A DNA stretch of 64,000 nt from Litomosoides sigmodontis (GCA_963070105.1 OY718804.1:9826317-9890316), one strand, 5' to 3'; shown: positions 38,922 through 51,500, counted from the first letter of the stretch. Notes: generated from the letters alone by a model not told the origin. Numbers and translations: made by a program.

Positions 38922-41900
38922 ATGAAGATGGAAAGTATAGTGCAGCGGGAAGATCCATCGGTAGATGTGGTTACCTTAGAAACTCCGAATTTGACATCGC
39001 TCATTGGCACAAATTCTGCTACATTACCACGTAAGTTTCCATTCTGAAAATAGAAACGTTTCATTAGTTATTATTTATTATGTTGTCGAGAAAAATGACA
39101 TATATGTTTTCTCTTCTACGAGATCAATTTTCCATTGCCCACATTTCAATCTGTAATTCTTTATTAGCAAAAATGATTATTATGTGCTCCTATTGGTAAT
39201 AAAATGTGCTTTACTGCTAATGTTATCTAGTAGTAGTATCATTTTTATGTGAATGGATTTATTGACTAATTTGAAATTGATTTTCTCTGATTACAATTTT
39301 TGACAAAATAAAGCTTGCATACTTACACATAAATGTAGCAGTTTTGTTGCAAATTTCAAATTATTGAGCACAGCCAAGGTCTAGTTGCAATAATTTGCAA
39401 CGATGTTCCCATAAGAACGTTATTGAAACGCTGTATGAAGTGTGAAATGCTTTATTTTTTATGTTATTATAGCGGATTTTCCATCAACAGCCGAATTGAT
39501 GCAAAAATGTCTCACGGTGAACCCATTTGAACTGAAATTTCGTGAAGCAAATCGGCGCATCACTCAGTGCAGTGAACAACTTTTTGAACAAGTATATCAT
39601 TTTTTGGTTTTCACTGCCAATGCATTAAGTTACTTAGCTCGAGATGGCAAAATAGTGGGGTTAATGAAGTATGGTGAAAATTTGCAGCAGACTATTATGC
39701 TGAAAAAAAAGTTCGGGTTAGTACGATATAAAATTATCATTTTAATCAAATCACTTTATTCGCAGAATGGACTTGTTCCGGTGACGCTTTCATTACCAAC
39801 CACTGGTGGAATAACCTTGCTGAAACTACCATCATCTTTGGCCCATTCTCCCGGTATCTTCTCAAACATCAACGTTCTTTCAGCGGATTTCGAGGGTGAT
39901 GGGTTAAAGACTTCTGACTTATCGCGTCTAGTGCCGACTCAACAGGTATAATTACTTTTCATTTAAATGACGAGTAAACGAAAATAATGTGGTTATATTA
40001 TTAAATGAAAAATATTTCTAGGTGAAAGATAATGGTGGTTTATCGACGCAGAACTCGCGAACTGGCGATGACATAGGACAAGCACCTCGGACAGCTGATG
40101 TACTTAATGCTGTTCTTGATATGCATTCTGATAGATTGGGGACGCTTGGTTTTCTTGGTACAACTGGCACTGTCACACCGCCTTTGGTATGTTTCGCATC
40201 ATTACTTCAGACGTATTTTCCATTTGTGTAAACATCAAGTAAAGATTTTGGAAATGTGTGAGTCCTTTCGTTTTCAACTATTAGTGGAAAAACCTTAATA
40301 TCCAGTTTCTAATTTGTAACACAGATTGTGCATCTCATTGGAATAGCCATATGGATTAGAATCTTTTTCTGAAGATTTTGATGAGTACCTTCGGGGTTAG
40401 GGAGTCTCATATAAGCATTTTATATTTATATTTATTCAATGTCCTGAAATGACATTAGCTTTGAAACAGTACACTTCAAATTCACTTCATCGAATGCATT
40501 ATAACATATCAAAAAGTTTTGCTTTTTAGAAAGGACCATTGGGATTAATCTTGCCGACATCCTCATCCGTTCCTGTAGCTGTTTGCTCTGATCTGCCCGT
40601 AGCATTGCCATCAACATCATGCACTTCAAGTGTTGGTGGCCCCGAACGTACATCCACTTTGCTGTCATGTTCGCCATGCTCCTCGGAATCAGCTTCTGCT
40701 TCCTTAACACCTCTAATTCCTACTATAAATAGCCCCGTTGTCAACGCTTCTGGAAATATTTCAAGACCCGGAAGTTCTGCATCAGCTCAAGTGCCGTATG
40801 TACACTTATTTGTTTGTTTATGTCATCTTACTGTTTATCCATTTGTGTTGTTTGTGAGTGATTACGTTTCTGTTTTTTCAGTAAAAAGAGATTGTCAGTA
40901 CGGGCAGCGGCTGTTGGAGCTGTAGCTGTACCAGCAAGCGTTGCTCCGGTGGTGTCAGCACCTTTTATAGGTGCTGCTGGATCAGTAAGTTTTTAACCTT
41001 CTCACGCAGTTACTGTAGCAATTTGAGTGATGAAATTTGGTGGTGAAGTTTTTGCAAAGGTCGAGCAACAGGTTGTGTAATCTCAAGAAAATCGGAGTTT
41101 GAATCGGAAGGATAATGCCATTATTACGTTACGAATTTTTGAAGTGTCAAAGTCACGAAGTAAATGAAGTGTTATATAAAAGATTCAAATAATTCTCTAA
41201 TTCTTTTGGAGCTGCTATTGTCAAATGTGATTTTCGAGATCAATTATTCAATTAATTTTGAATTAAAGTAAGTTTTTACAGCTTTTACCAACAACAAACG
41301 TTAAAGAGCGGAGTGACGTGTCTCAAATTTCAAATGCGCAGCTGTCTCCATCTGATCACTGGGATCCGCATGATGTGAAACCGGTGATTGTTGGAAAAAA
41401 TCAGTCATCATCATTGCAAGCGGTAATTCCTTATAAAACATTATTAGGAGCAGAAGAAGGTTGGCTTTTTATTTTCGTTGATCAATTTATTGATTTTTAG
41501 ACAATAACCATTTTCTGTCTTTCATCCGTAGATAAGTATATATTGTCAATAATGACTGATTTACAGAATCACCAATATTTTGATCACGAGGAGGTCATTT
41601 ATTCGCAGGATGAACAGCGTAAACATGTAGAACCACTGGCACCAACACCAAAAAGGTTTTCTTTTTGTTAGCCATCAGTGTTCTTCCATGCAGTTTGTTA
41701 TTCCCATTATTCTTGTTCAGCATATTTTTATTCCAGTTTCGAAGACGATGAATAAATGCTTTTAATTAGGCACTTGATATAGCAAAATTCCAGTAGAGAG
41801 GGCGGTATATCTCGTTCAGTAGCTGCTTCATCATCATCATCGCATCGTGGTGGGCGAGGACGTGGCCGTAGTTCTCTAACTGCGGACTTACCACCCGATG

Positions 41901-42528
41901 AACGTCGTGTTACAATCCTGGAAAGAAATAAGGCGGCTGCTGTGCGATATCGAAAACGAAAAAAGGAAGAACATGATGAGATGATTTCACGTGTTCATTT
42001 ATTAGAACAAGAGAAAGTAGCACTCTCCGTAAGTTTTTACGTGGTAAAAAGTTATTAAACTATTTGAGCTTGCTTTTGCTCGAGATATGAAGCCAAGAAA
42101 TACATTTTGCAAGTGATCATAACTGATGCAACTAAGTGGTTTAGTTTTTTTGTTTTTGTATAATGCAATCATTGTGAGATAAACTTATGTTCTAGAAAAT
42201 CGTGTGGGAAATTAGATGTGATTTTTCGATGTTGGGTTTAAAAGAATGTAAGCAAATTAGTAATTTTTTATTTGCGCAGCGTAATAAATTCTTGCAGACT
42301 CAGAATCAAGTATTGCGTCGCGAACTGGAAAGAGTTACAGCTTTGCTGAAAACGCGTGAAGCATGCTGTGTTTGCCACTTGAGTGGTGTGGGGGAATGTT
42401 TGCGAAATGAATCGCCGTTAGAAGTAGACGTCCTTTCTCCTCAAACTCAGCCGCATCATGATCTCTCCAATTATTTATCACAGCAATTGGTTTCATCAGT
42501 CAGTCCTAACAAGAAGCCGTCAAAATGA
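38922..42528 (+). CDS. atf-7: bZIP transcription factor, ATF2/ATF-7 type
   Basis: Likely stress- and immunity-related bZIP factor; in C. elegans ATF-7 is a target of the PMK-1 p38 kinase. Exons 38922-39030, 39473-39591, 39766-39945, 40022-40186, 40530-40795, 40882-40984, 41282-41422, 41567-41655, 41794-42028, 42280-42528 join in phase: 551 residues. The N-terminal half has an acidic Thr/Ser-Pro segment and the stretch [18 protein letters not shown]. The middle is Ser/Pro/Ala-rich with a basic patch PKKRLSVR. A Gly/Arg run (GGRGRGRSS, about 410) precedes the basic region, which starts at [20 protein letters not shown] with Asn at 436. A leucine zipper continues into the last exon ([20 protein letters not shown]). 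The usual Cys/Ser of the bZIP signature is Tyr (443). AATAAA occurs at 42785. The ATF-7 name is by architecture; the exact orthologue is not proven. Confidence 0.85.
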
Positions 42529-42784
42529 TTTATAAAATTTTTAATGGATTATTACCAAAAATATGCTCAGATCTGGCGACATGTTACATGTTTCTAGCTT
42601 TTATCCGTGAGCTTTGTTTTTCACCTGTGTAAAATTGGTTAACTTACCATTAGTCTTTAATCTGATCTTTTAATGCGCTGATATTTCTTTTCAGATTGCT
42701 TAATGACTGCTCAGTACGCTTACGAATATTTCTAAGCGAAAGTACATATCAATGTTCTGGACGGAATAATGTATAAAAGCCAGA

Positions 42785-42790
42785 AATAAA
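42785..42790 (+). promoter_or_regulatory. Possible atf-7 polyadenylation signal
   Basis: AATAAA about 257 bases after the atf-7 stop codon, the first well-placed copy downstream. Confidence 0.4.
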
Positions 42791-44599
42791 TTTCATATAG
42801 TGCAGATAGCTTTTTCTGCTTTCTGTTCATCACTGTGAAAACCTTAATCTGACAGTTCGCGTTTTGGAGTTTGGTACTACTTTTTCCTAGCTGGCTAAGG
42901 CATGGAAATGTGTAGGATCTTGAAAGATGGAACGTAAGACGTGTGGGAATATAGGATGTTCTTTGAGATAACTGGTTGTTGATCCATATGATGGCGAACG
43001 TTTGATGCTTTATTATCCTATTTTTTGGATGGAAAGTTCCAGGATTGAAATTCTAGCGGTTGATGCACTTCATCTTTTCTGTGTGATTAAGCGGTATAGT
43101 TGTTTTCATATTGGGTATTGAGTGTTTTCATTTATTTTACAGTTGTTTGTCTATATCTTTTTTAAAAGCACACTGAAAATCATTGTTTTGAAGCGGTGGA
43201 TGAAAAATGATTAGGTACCAGAAATTTCTTCCTGTAAAATAAATATACTGGCTGCTATAGCCATTGTGGTAAAATTTTTGAAGTAATTCTTAACTTATTC
43301 AGCAGCAGAAAAATACATACTTGGTTGGCGAAATTTTATTACTGGCATCTTGTCTCCGTTGCAAATATTTTGTATGTAACAGATTACGGATTTTTCTTAA
43401 ACGTAATTTGTTAATAAGACTGTTGATAAGAATTTCTATTAAACAGAAAAGTTCACAGCACTATTGCAAACGAACGATTTAGAAAGCTTGTTAGAAATTT
43501 TGAGTATTTGGCACGGGTCAAGTAAGGAATAGAAATTAATGCGAATTAGTTGTCGTTTTTTTTTGATGACACGAATAATTTGTGAACGATGGAACTTATA
43601 ATGCGGCATTTATTTATTTTTCCAGGTTTTTATTTTGTGTGTCATATTTTTGTTTTGGTTTTTCCATTGATATATTCTTTCATTGTGTACATTAATGTTG
43701 TTGTACCAACAGTTTCAGTGATTGGTTCTTAATTGTTTTGCATTAAATAATAATGGATCAGTGAGTAGCCAAATTAGTTTTGGTGTGTGGCAACAATTTT
43801 CAGTTTATATTTTTGTTTCGTGAAATGATGCCTTTAGATGTTTGGAATTCGGTTTTAAAATTTCCTTTTTCCGGCTGTTTTGCTGTATTCTTTCTTCATA
43901 TTGGACTTATTTTATTTTAAGTCTTGTTTATATGGAAATTTTAAATTCATTTTTTTTAATTCATTTATTTTTCAACCGGTGAGCATTTTTCTGCAGAATT
44001 TGTAATATATTGGCTAAAGAAATATATTTTTACTGATGGAATAGGCGAGTGAACGGAATGCTCAAGCTCTGAATCTGTATAGTTTACATTAATGGACAAA
44101 TATTGTTGATTTCTCAGGAAGCCTTATCAAGCAAATTTGTTTGAGTTTGACGCTAGCGAAGTTTATTTATTCTTTATTAACAAGTGATCACTGACAATCT
44201 GTTTTTGCTTATTAAATTTCTCGCCATTTCCTGAAACATTTGTTTTTTTCCTTGAATTAATAGTTTTCATGTTTTTGCAAAATTGTCTGAGGCTCCTTGT
44301 TCATATAATTAATAATAAAATATTAGCTTGTGCTACTTACTTTCTATCTTGAATTTGTATTTGTACTGAAATTTGCAATTTTTTTGACAGCATCACGTGG
44401 AGGGTGGATTTAAGAGGTAATAAAACTTACAAATGCAGAAAATGACGATTAATTAAATGGGATAATTCGACTAGCGGAAGAAACATAGATCGGCACTAGC
44501 TAAGTGCTAAAAGGAGAGAGAATCTTATGCTCTTTGTGCATCAGAAGTTGTTTCTATTACTATTCATACAGGTCATTACTTCCATACGGCAAATAAAAC

Positions 44600-44745
44600 T
44601 TTCACTTATGGATCAGTGCGATGTGGAAGAAATGATTGCTATTGAATTTGTAGCTTACACAGGTGGTTTTCACGGGGAACTCTCGCTTAATTTGCGCGAC
44701 AATTTACAGCTCTCAGGAATACGCTTTAATGGCCGCACTGGTCAT
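44600..44745 (+). repeat. Unidentified repeat, copy 1
   Basis: This segment matches 48402-48547 in inverted orientation without gaps; by hand I count about 17 mismatches in 146 bases. A weaker match continues leftward through a TTCCATACGGCAA-like block after a short gap. The plus strand is open through the repeat (DVEEMIAIEFVAYTGGFH and on), and the minus strand also has an open frame (FPVKTTCVSYKFNSN). Between copies, the minus-type frame changes mostly conservatively. It may be a mobile-element remnant or a duplicated exon fragment. Confidence 0.8.
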
Positions 44746-45297
44746 CTTCACTCTTTTAATTCTTTAGTGTATGTGAACAAATTAAGTTTTCAGTGCTTAG
44801 CTTTTTACTTGTGAATTTTAAGTTTGCTAAACAAGAGTTAAGATCAATGCCTTTCTTGCCTGTTGCATAATTTTTTTTTTAAATTAATTGTTGTGCGAAC
44901 TTTTCCTGCTAAAATATTCTGCGTGATTGATATTGAAATGAAAAATACGGCAACAGCCATGCAAATTAGTGTAAAACAACGAAAGAGATTTCAGCTCGGA
45001 GTGAATAAACGAGTAACTTTGTCTCTAATCGTTGTATAGATGTGAAAGGTGTGAAGTGATTAACAAGTAAGTCAACTAGTACTAATTAATACTTTCAAAT
45101 GTACTTGCTTAGAGTAAGGCACAGATAACTAATTACCCGATCGATCGGTCGCCGAAATCCACCTGATGCTCTCTTTTCACGTTACTCATAATATTGTAGC
45201 AAGGAAGTTTAATTGCAATGTATTCATTTATTTCCTGAAATAGCTTGGTTTCTGGATGAGATGAGGTAAGAAACAACTATCAAGCGATCTTCTCATT

Positions 45298-46829
45298 TTA
45301 ACCCTTCAACGGGTCAATCTTTGTAGTCGATGACTTTTGTTTTCCAAGGATTGCAATAAACGCTTGGCGGTATGGTTCAAAGGCGACGATTGTGCTTAGA
45401 ACAATGACGATTGAATTCAGCTGAAATAAAATGCAATTAAGAAATTTAATGAAAGTTGTGGAAGAAGAAAATGCCATGGCAAGAGATTTCACCTCATGCA
45501 AAGCACGAATCAATTGGCGGATGATGTTGTGGAAAAGAGTCTGTCGCAGTTGATGTTCACATCCAACGTAATTACAAATCACTGACGTAAGTGAATAAAC
45601 TGTAAAAATTCTATGTGAATTTATTGATTATTTTAATTTAAATTAAATTTTTCACCTGAAATAATCAAACAAATAATTGTCAAACTTACGAAAACGAGGA
45701 AGAACGACAATTTCAGTGGCGTAGCTGTAAATAACAAATGAAAATAGCCGTTTTCGTCTTAATTTCATAACATAAGTAGCATTAACTCCGGGCGGCTTGT
45801 AATTGCAAATTTTTATGGATGCCTGAAGAAAGAGTTAATTAGGTTGTACGCTGGAAATCCGTAACTCAGACCCATCAATGTTAAGAGGTGGAAATGTAGC
45901 AAAGAAGTGCAGTTTCAACTGTTTCTTCTGAAAGCACTTCTTCCATATTTGTAAGTCTTAAATTAGCTTTTCATTTTAGTTTTCCTTTCTTAGAAATTTG
46001 TAAAATTTAACAACCATAATAGTAACGATGAATAGGACGATGAATAATATAAGATGCGTTAGGTGATGTAGCAGAAACACTTCGAAATGCTGTCTGATGA
46101 AATCGATGCAACTGTTCCATGCAAGTAGCACCGTGTGAAGGATAAGGTAATGAAGCTTTTGACTCCTGAAGAACAGTGCATCGATGAATCCCATGCTGTA
46201 TGAAAGCTTCTCTAGAATGTCCATCCTTCAATGAAAGCAAGACTTGTGGGAGAACGAACTCACTTATTCACGAAATGCTTCACATAGAAAATTGGATTCG
46301 CGTAAGCTAAGTAGCAAAGAATAGCCACGTAGAGTGCCATGGCATGGGACCAGACGTATCCGAAGCTAAGGCATCGTCGAGCCCAACGTCGAATTTGATA
46401 CCTACAGAATCCTTGAATATTTGCTTGGGGGATTCTTAAATTCTTGAATATGTGGAGCGTGAAATTGCCTCTTCATGATTTATATGACTTGTAAATTTAT
46501 TGAATTTTAGAATATTGCTTGGAAAATGTGTGAAATTCTGCTACAGAGAGGATAACTGTGAATTAATTACTATAAGGATAATTTCAATGAATAAATTGTT
46601 TTTGAAATAAAGCTGAAACTAACAAGTGTTCATCCACATTAGCGAAGAGATTTATAACATTTATGACATGCACTACGGTAATAGCTATAGTTCTGACTGA
46701 GCAGATGGCCATCAAATTAAGCGTGAAATACTTCAATAAGCAATCCTTCACTTTTGCCACGGACAAATATACCAAAAGTGGTATAATTATGAAGTCGGAA
46801 ATTGTTGAGCAGAATGAAACAACCTCCAT
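45298..46829 (-). CDS. Nematode serpentine (7TM) receptor
   Basis: Putative chemosensory-type G-protein-coupled receptor in the plasma membrane. Exons, 5' to 3': 46624-46829, 46264-46401, 46015-46225, 45690-45822, 45493-45581, 45298-45420. All phases agree: 299 residues, the normal size for this class. Seven hydrophobic segments can be read. TM1 is around FIIIPLLVYLSVA, TM2 around LMAICSVRTIAITVV, TM3 around HAMALYVAILCYLAYANPI and TM4 around LILHTVLLAW. TM5 is around LILFIVLFIVTIM, TM6 around LFSFVIYSYATEIVVLP and TM7 around LNSIVIVLSTIVAFEPYRQAF. The PYR after TM7 is common in worm receptors. I could not assign a named family. An extra exon-like frame at about 46936-47073 (LLIIGDQCPVLCFSTMVVMG) lies just upstream but does not join cleanly in phase, so I start at the Met at 46829. 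Confidence 0.75.
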
Positions 46830-47624
46830 GCTTTTGTATAGAGCCGCTAAAATGGAGGCTTTATAAAAATTTTAAATTTCGAATTTGGCGGAAAATAGGT
46901 GAAATATGAAAGAAAATTATAGCTTTAAAACTTACGGCACGCCAAACCTTTTTCGGCACATACCGGACCCTCGACAGTGCTCCCATTACTACCATCGTTG
47001 AAAAACAGAGCACTGGACATTGATCGCCGATGATTAGAAGTTCATTGAAATGTCGATAACCAAAAATCCACAAAAAATGATTAATTCAATATGCATAAAT
47101 TAAAGGAGTGTTGTGAATTCTCCTCAACACAACAAACTTCATGTGCTTCACTTATGAATTGCTAGAGTTCATCATTTGAGAATTTAATAAGTTTATCTAA
47201 ATACACTACAAATTTTTGGTCGCCTAGATACATCACATAGCTTATGTGCTACATTTTTCTAAGCTCTTTCAGCTTCTCACTCATACATTCTTCTGATGTT
47301 TCATGAAGAGACATTGTATGCCTCGGCAACTTTCACTTTCACATCTTCTAGTTCTACCAATCACTTCTTCAACTACTCAATGATCTTCAACGATTTTATT
47401 TAAATTGTGAAAAACTGAACGGTCGGTCGGTTGTAGTAAAAGCAGTTCCATTTTATGCTTTTCTGCAAAAAGAAAAACAGCGTACAATTAATTACCTTCA
47501 GCAAAATAAAATTACAATTTGGAAAGAAAAAGTTCAATTTTACTGAAATATAAAAGTCACCAATTAAAAAGAAACGAGAAAAAAAAACAGGAAAGTCCGA
47601 CAGTAGCAATGATCTGGCGTGAGG

Positions 47625-47810
47625 GCGTGAAACCGCTGGGATGGAAACGGATAGAGTTAACGAAACTTGTCCCTATTCAACCGTTCAATTTAGCAACGCG
47701 TTCATGCACGCGTTCATGCATGTACGTACGTGCGTGTATGCTTGTTTGTAGGAGCTCGAAGTGCTAAATTTAGGTTGGTGTATTCACCGGTGGTATGCAT
47801 CGGAAGCTTC
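47625..47810 (+). pseudogene. Probable 28S rRNA fragment (D2 region)
   Basis: The stretch beginning GAGGGCGTGAAACCGCTGGG and continuing to AAACGGATAGAG resembles the conserved 28S segment that leads into the D2 expansion. The following part, with TTCACCGGTGGTATGCATCGG near 47790, looks like D2. Only about 190 bases are recognisable, with no flanking rRNA, so it would be a relic. The right boundary is uncertain. This was recognised from memory of rRNA consensus only. Confidence 0.55.
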
Positions 47811-48017
47811 GTTTATAGCACTTTAAGAGTTATTTAGTGGACTAGTTATTGAGAATGTAATAATTAGAATCCTAAGTGACACCTGAAATATGCCTTAGAT
47901 GAAGTGTGTGTTCTCTTGCGCTCGCTAATATGCGCACATGTGGTCGCATGCGCGACTTGATCAGTTGATACTAATTAGTGGAGTTGTATAGGGCGTGTTA
48001 TGCGTGTAACAACAACG

Positions 48018-48199
48018 TACAAAGGGAAATAACTGCAATTCCCGATCCCGATGACGGCGGATTTTCAACGGGTTACCAGTACCTTCCGGCAATGGCTACG
48101 CTGATTCCTCCAGCGTAGCGCGCGTGCAGCCCTGGACATCTAAGGGCATCACAGACCTGTTATTGCTCAACTTCATGCGGCTAAACACCGCTTGTCCCT
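48018..48199 (-). pseudogene. 18S rRNA fragment (3' third)
   Basis: Read on the minus strand this is the conserved late part of 18S rRNA. It includes AGCAATAACAGGTCTGTGAT, GCCCTTAGATGTCCAGGGCT, GCACGCGCGCTAC and TTGCCGGAAGGTACTGGTAA. It ends at AATTGCAGTTATTTCCCTTTG. It differs from functional 18S at normally invariant places (for example ATGAAGTTGAGC for ACGAAATTGAGC). It starts and ends abruptly within non-rRNA sequence, so it is a truncated, diverged copy. Confidence 0.9.
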
Positions 48200-48401
48200 A
48201 CAACTGAAAGAAAGTCTAGTTACAACGTCGAAAATCTGATCAAAAAAAATTTTTTGAAACGCTGAGCTAGTAAAACTGAAGAACGAACAAAAAAACATCT
48301 CTTCACAATCAGACATTGAATTATTCGAAGAAAAGCAAAAAGTTTGTCCAAATATGCTAAATGAAATATGAGAGTTAACAGTGTAAGCGAAAATGGATGA
48401 C

Positions 48402-48547
48402 AATGACCAGTGCGCCTATCCAAGCACAGTCCTGAGAGCCGTAAATTGTAGCGCAAATTACGCGAGACTTCCCGGTGAAAATCACCTGTGCAAGCTACAA
48501 ATTCAATAGCAATCACTTCTTCCACATTGTACTGATCCATAAGTGAA
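48402..48547 (-). repeat. Unidentified repeat, copy 2 (inverted)
   Basis: Inverted copy of 44600-44745. The similarity may run on for about 45 more bases to the right with a gap. Its plus-strand frame (FPVKITCASYKFNSNHFF) parallels copy 1. To the right a plus-strand frame stays open for about 100 codons (from about 48561 to 48875) and ends in a hydrophobic run, but it has no clear acceptor. The copy begins about 200 bases from the 18S relic. Confidence 0.8.
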
Positions 48548-51500
48548 ATTGCAGTGAAAGGTGTGTATCACTTGCCGTGTGGAAATAATCAACGATTCAC
48601 TTCCAAGACATCCACAAATTGATGTAAGTGCTTCCGCAGTTCGCATTTCTCTGCGGAATGCTGAAACCGGTACGACGGTAGAGCTCCGGCACCACATACG
48701 TAAAGCTATTATTATTACTTCTAAATTAGCATCAAAAATTTATTCCATCAATAAATTAATTTTTTTGCAAATGAATATGTTAATATCATCATCATCATTA
48801 TTGCTGTTATTGATTTCACATTTTGTTTGTTCTTTCTTTAAAGTAAAAATGCAAAATGGGAAAGCGTTGATTTGAAAAAACGAAATACAAACAAAGTCAT
48901 AGCGCAATCATTAATTTCCGGTCTTCTCTTTCTCCAGAGAATCTATCACTCTCATGTATTTCGCTCACTTCGCACTAATTAACACGATTGATGAGAATGA
49001 AATTAATTAATGTCACCATTATACGTATTCATAGCAGCTACTTCTGAATTCAACATCACCTGACAATTAAATATCGCTTAAAAATAAAAGAAAACAAAAA
49101 TATCGCACTTTGAAGCAGTTAGCACCGTGTGAAATGCAAATAAGAAAACGCCGAACATTTCATGAATCAATTTCTTTACTAATAATTGGCAATTGTTACA
49201 GAATTGAATGCCCCAAGAAGGAGAAAAAAGAATGGAAGAAAAAAAATAAACGAGCAAAGGAGAAATAACTGAATTAGCCATTGATGGCTAATTCAACATT
49301 ACATTACAGGTCTCAAACGTGTACTTCTATAGGTAACTTCGCTTCAATTTTGCTTAGAGAACTCATCAATGAATAATGTCCAGGAAGGAGTAAGCCATTC
49401 AGGATAAGTCTCTTTGTTTCCTTGTTCTTCCCGACCCGTCGTCCATGCAGTTCAATCGCAGTTTCTATCATTGTTGAAAATGGTTCCCGCTTTTGTTGGT
49501 CTTCGCGTTCACACTGACATCACCTCCCTCTTGTAAAAGAGAGAGAAAACTGCACGTCGGTATGTGCGGCTGAAGTGGTGATGAAGGGGTGATGATGATC
49601 GGCCGCATCTGAAATTCAGTATTGTAGTAAGGTTTCCGGTGAATGCGAACAGATGTCGGTGGGGCGCAATGAAATTTCTCAATTCGTTGCCTCGTAAAAG
49701 TAGTAAATGATGGAGCTGAGAGCCGCTCTAAAGTTACTCACAAGAAAATCACGTTCGCACTTAGCAAAAATACAAACTGCATATGTACGTACATACGTCA
49801 ACTAAAACGTGTACGCATTTTAATTTCAACTTAAGTACAATTAATTCCAGTACAACAGAACAACTTGATATGTCTGCCTGCCTCTGCGCTCTTACCCTTG
49901 ATTTGCTAATTTGAGCAGCGGAATATCCGTTCTAACATCACTCAAATTTTCCACTGCTAAACAATTCACCGAAAATGAGATTAAATGAGGGAGGGCCTAC
50001 GGAACACAGGTGACTTCGACTGTATAAAAGAAATGAAAATAAACGTCGTTGCTGTATTTGCTACCAAGCGGCTTACATCTGCTCATTTTGATCGAACTGT
50101 ACAACAATGTCTCTCATGTCCCTTTGATGATCAGCCGCCGTTTCGTTAAAGGATGCAAGGATGGAAAGCGATGCGATGTGTTCGTTGAGAGCGGAAAAAA
50201 GAAAATGTTACCGTTAAAGCAGCAATGAAGAGAAGGACGAGCAATGCGATGTGAGTTAGCAAATAAGGTAAGCGATAATGGAAGGACAAAAGCAGTCCGA
50301 GGAATTTTCGACTGCTGCAGAAAGCAAGCGCTTTCAGTTGGACGAATTGATGAAATGCGTAAATTCATTTCACTTCAAATTGCTATCACCCTTTTCGTGA
50401 AATTATTGCAAGCAACAACTGCGTGGAGCATTAAGCCATGAAACCATATGCTTCTCCCACTCTCGAATTCGATACTTGAAAGAACTGCGACTCGGCCACC
50501 TTTTAGCACTTCAGTTCTCGTTGCCAAGTTCATGGTGGAACGAACGATGGAATGCTTATTTGAAATTGAACAGAGCTTACCGATAACTACTACTCTTCCC
50601 TCCTCCCACAAACAGATTAATGGCGCTGATCACGTCGATTATCTGAGCAGCGATAGCCGATATGATTCAAGTTGCCAGTAAATTTAGTGTGAAATGTTTG
50701 AAAAATCCATCGCTTACTCTTGTAAATGTCAAATATAATATGAAAGGAATGACGAGGAAGTGACCAGCAATTGCAATATATGAGACTAGCCGTCTTGTGT
50801 TGTACAATTTATGCTTTTACAAGTAAATCATTCTACCTTTTTCTTCCTCACACATTGCTTTATCATATCAGAAGGTAAGGACGTTGCACAGCTAATTAAT
50901 TAATTAATGGTGTAACAATTTTTTTGCAGGAGTATTTGACAAATACTCTCAAACTAAAATTTGCATTAAATATGAATAGCTAATAAAGTTGGATCACAGT
51001 TGTAAACTTACAACACAAGAGGCCTACGCTTGCGCATTTAGCAACGTTCGCACGAGCGTTGAAGTAACGGGTGCCGTTCAAATAAGACGTGTTGTTCATC
51101 GTGGATAATGATCATTTGTTCAAAGTTTAAACGAGATATTCAAGTTGGAATTTTCCGTTTGATTTAAAATACGCCACCACTTGACGTGGTGCCTTTTTCA
51201 TTTTTAGTGCACTCTTCCAATTTCAACTGCAATTCAACATAAAATCGCAATTTTAATCCGAAAGTGTTGGCGACTTCCCGATTGCTATCGAAGCATACTG
51301 GTAGAGCGGGGCATGTGACAGAGAGATTTATTACATCAATAATCTTTCAAACATCTCTCAAACTATTTCATTTAACACTATTTATTCAAATTAATTATCG
51401 CTCGATGGTCATTGACAAACTCCATATACGATAATTAAATTTGCGAAGCGATAGCTGTTACGTGCACCTCGTGGACATATGAGATTGTAAACAACGACGG

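Larger units (their letters stand above)
42529..45297. other. Intergenic, atf-7 to receptor gene
   Basis: About 2.8 kb between converging genes. It holds the atf-7 3' untranslated region and one copy of an inverted repeat (44600-44745, listed separately). The remainder is AT-rich with no exon I can support. Confidence 0.5.

Noticed and set aside
40432..40744. Minus-strand open frames of 72-92 codons
   Set aside because: They are antisense to atf-7 exon 40530-40795, which joins its neighbours in phase.
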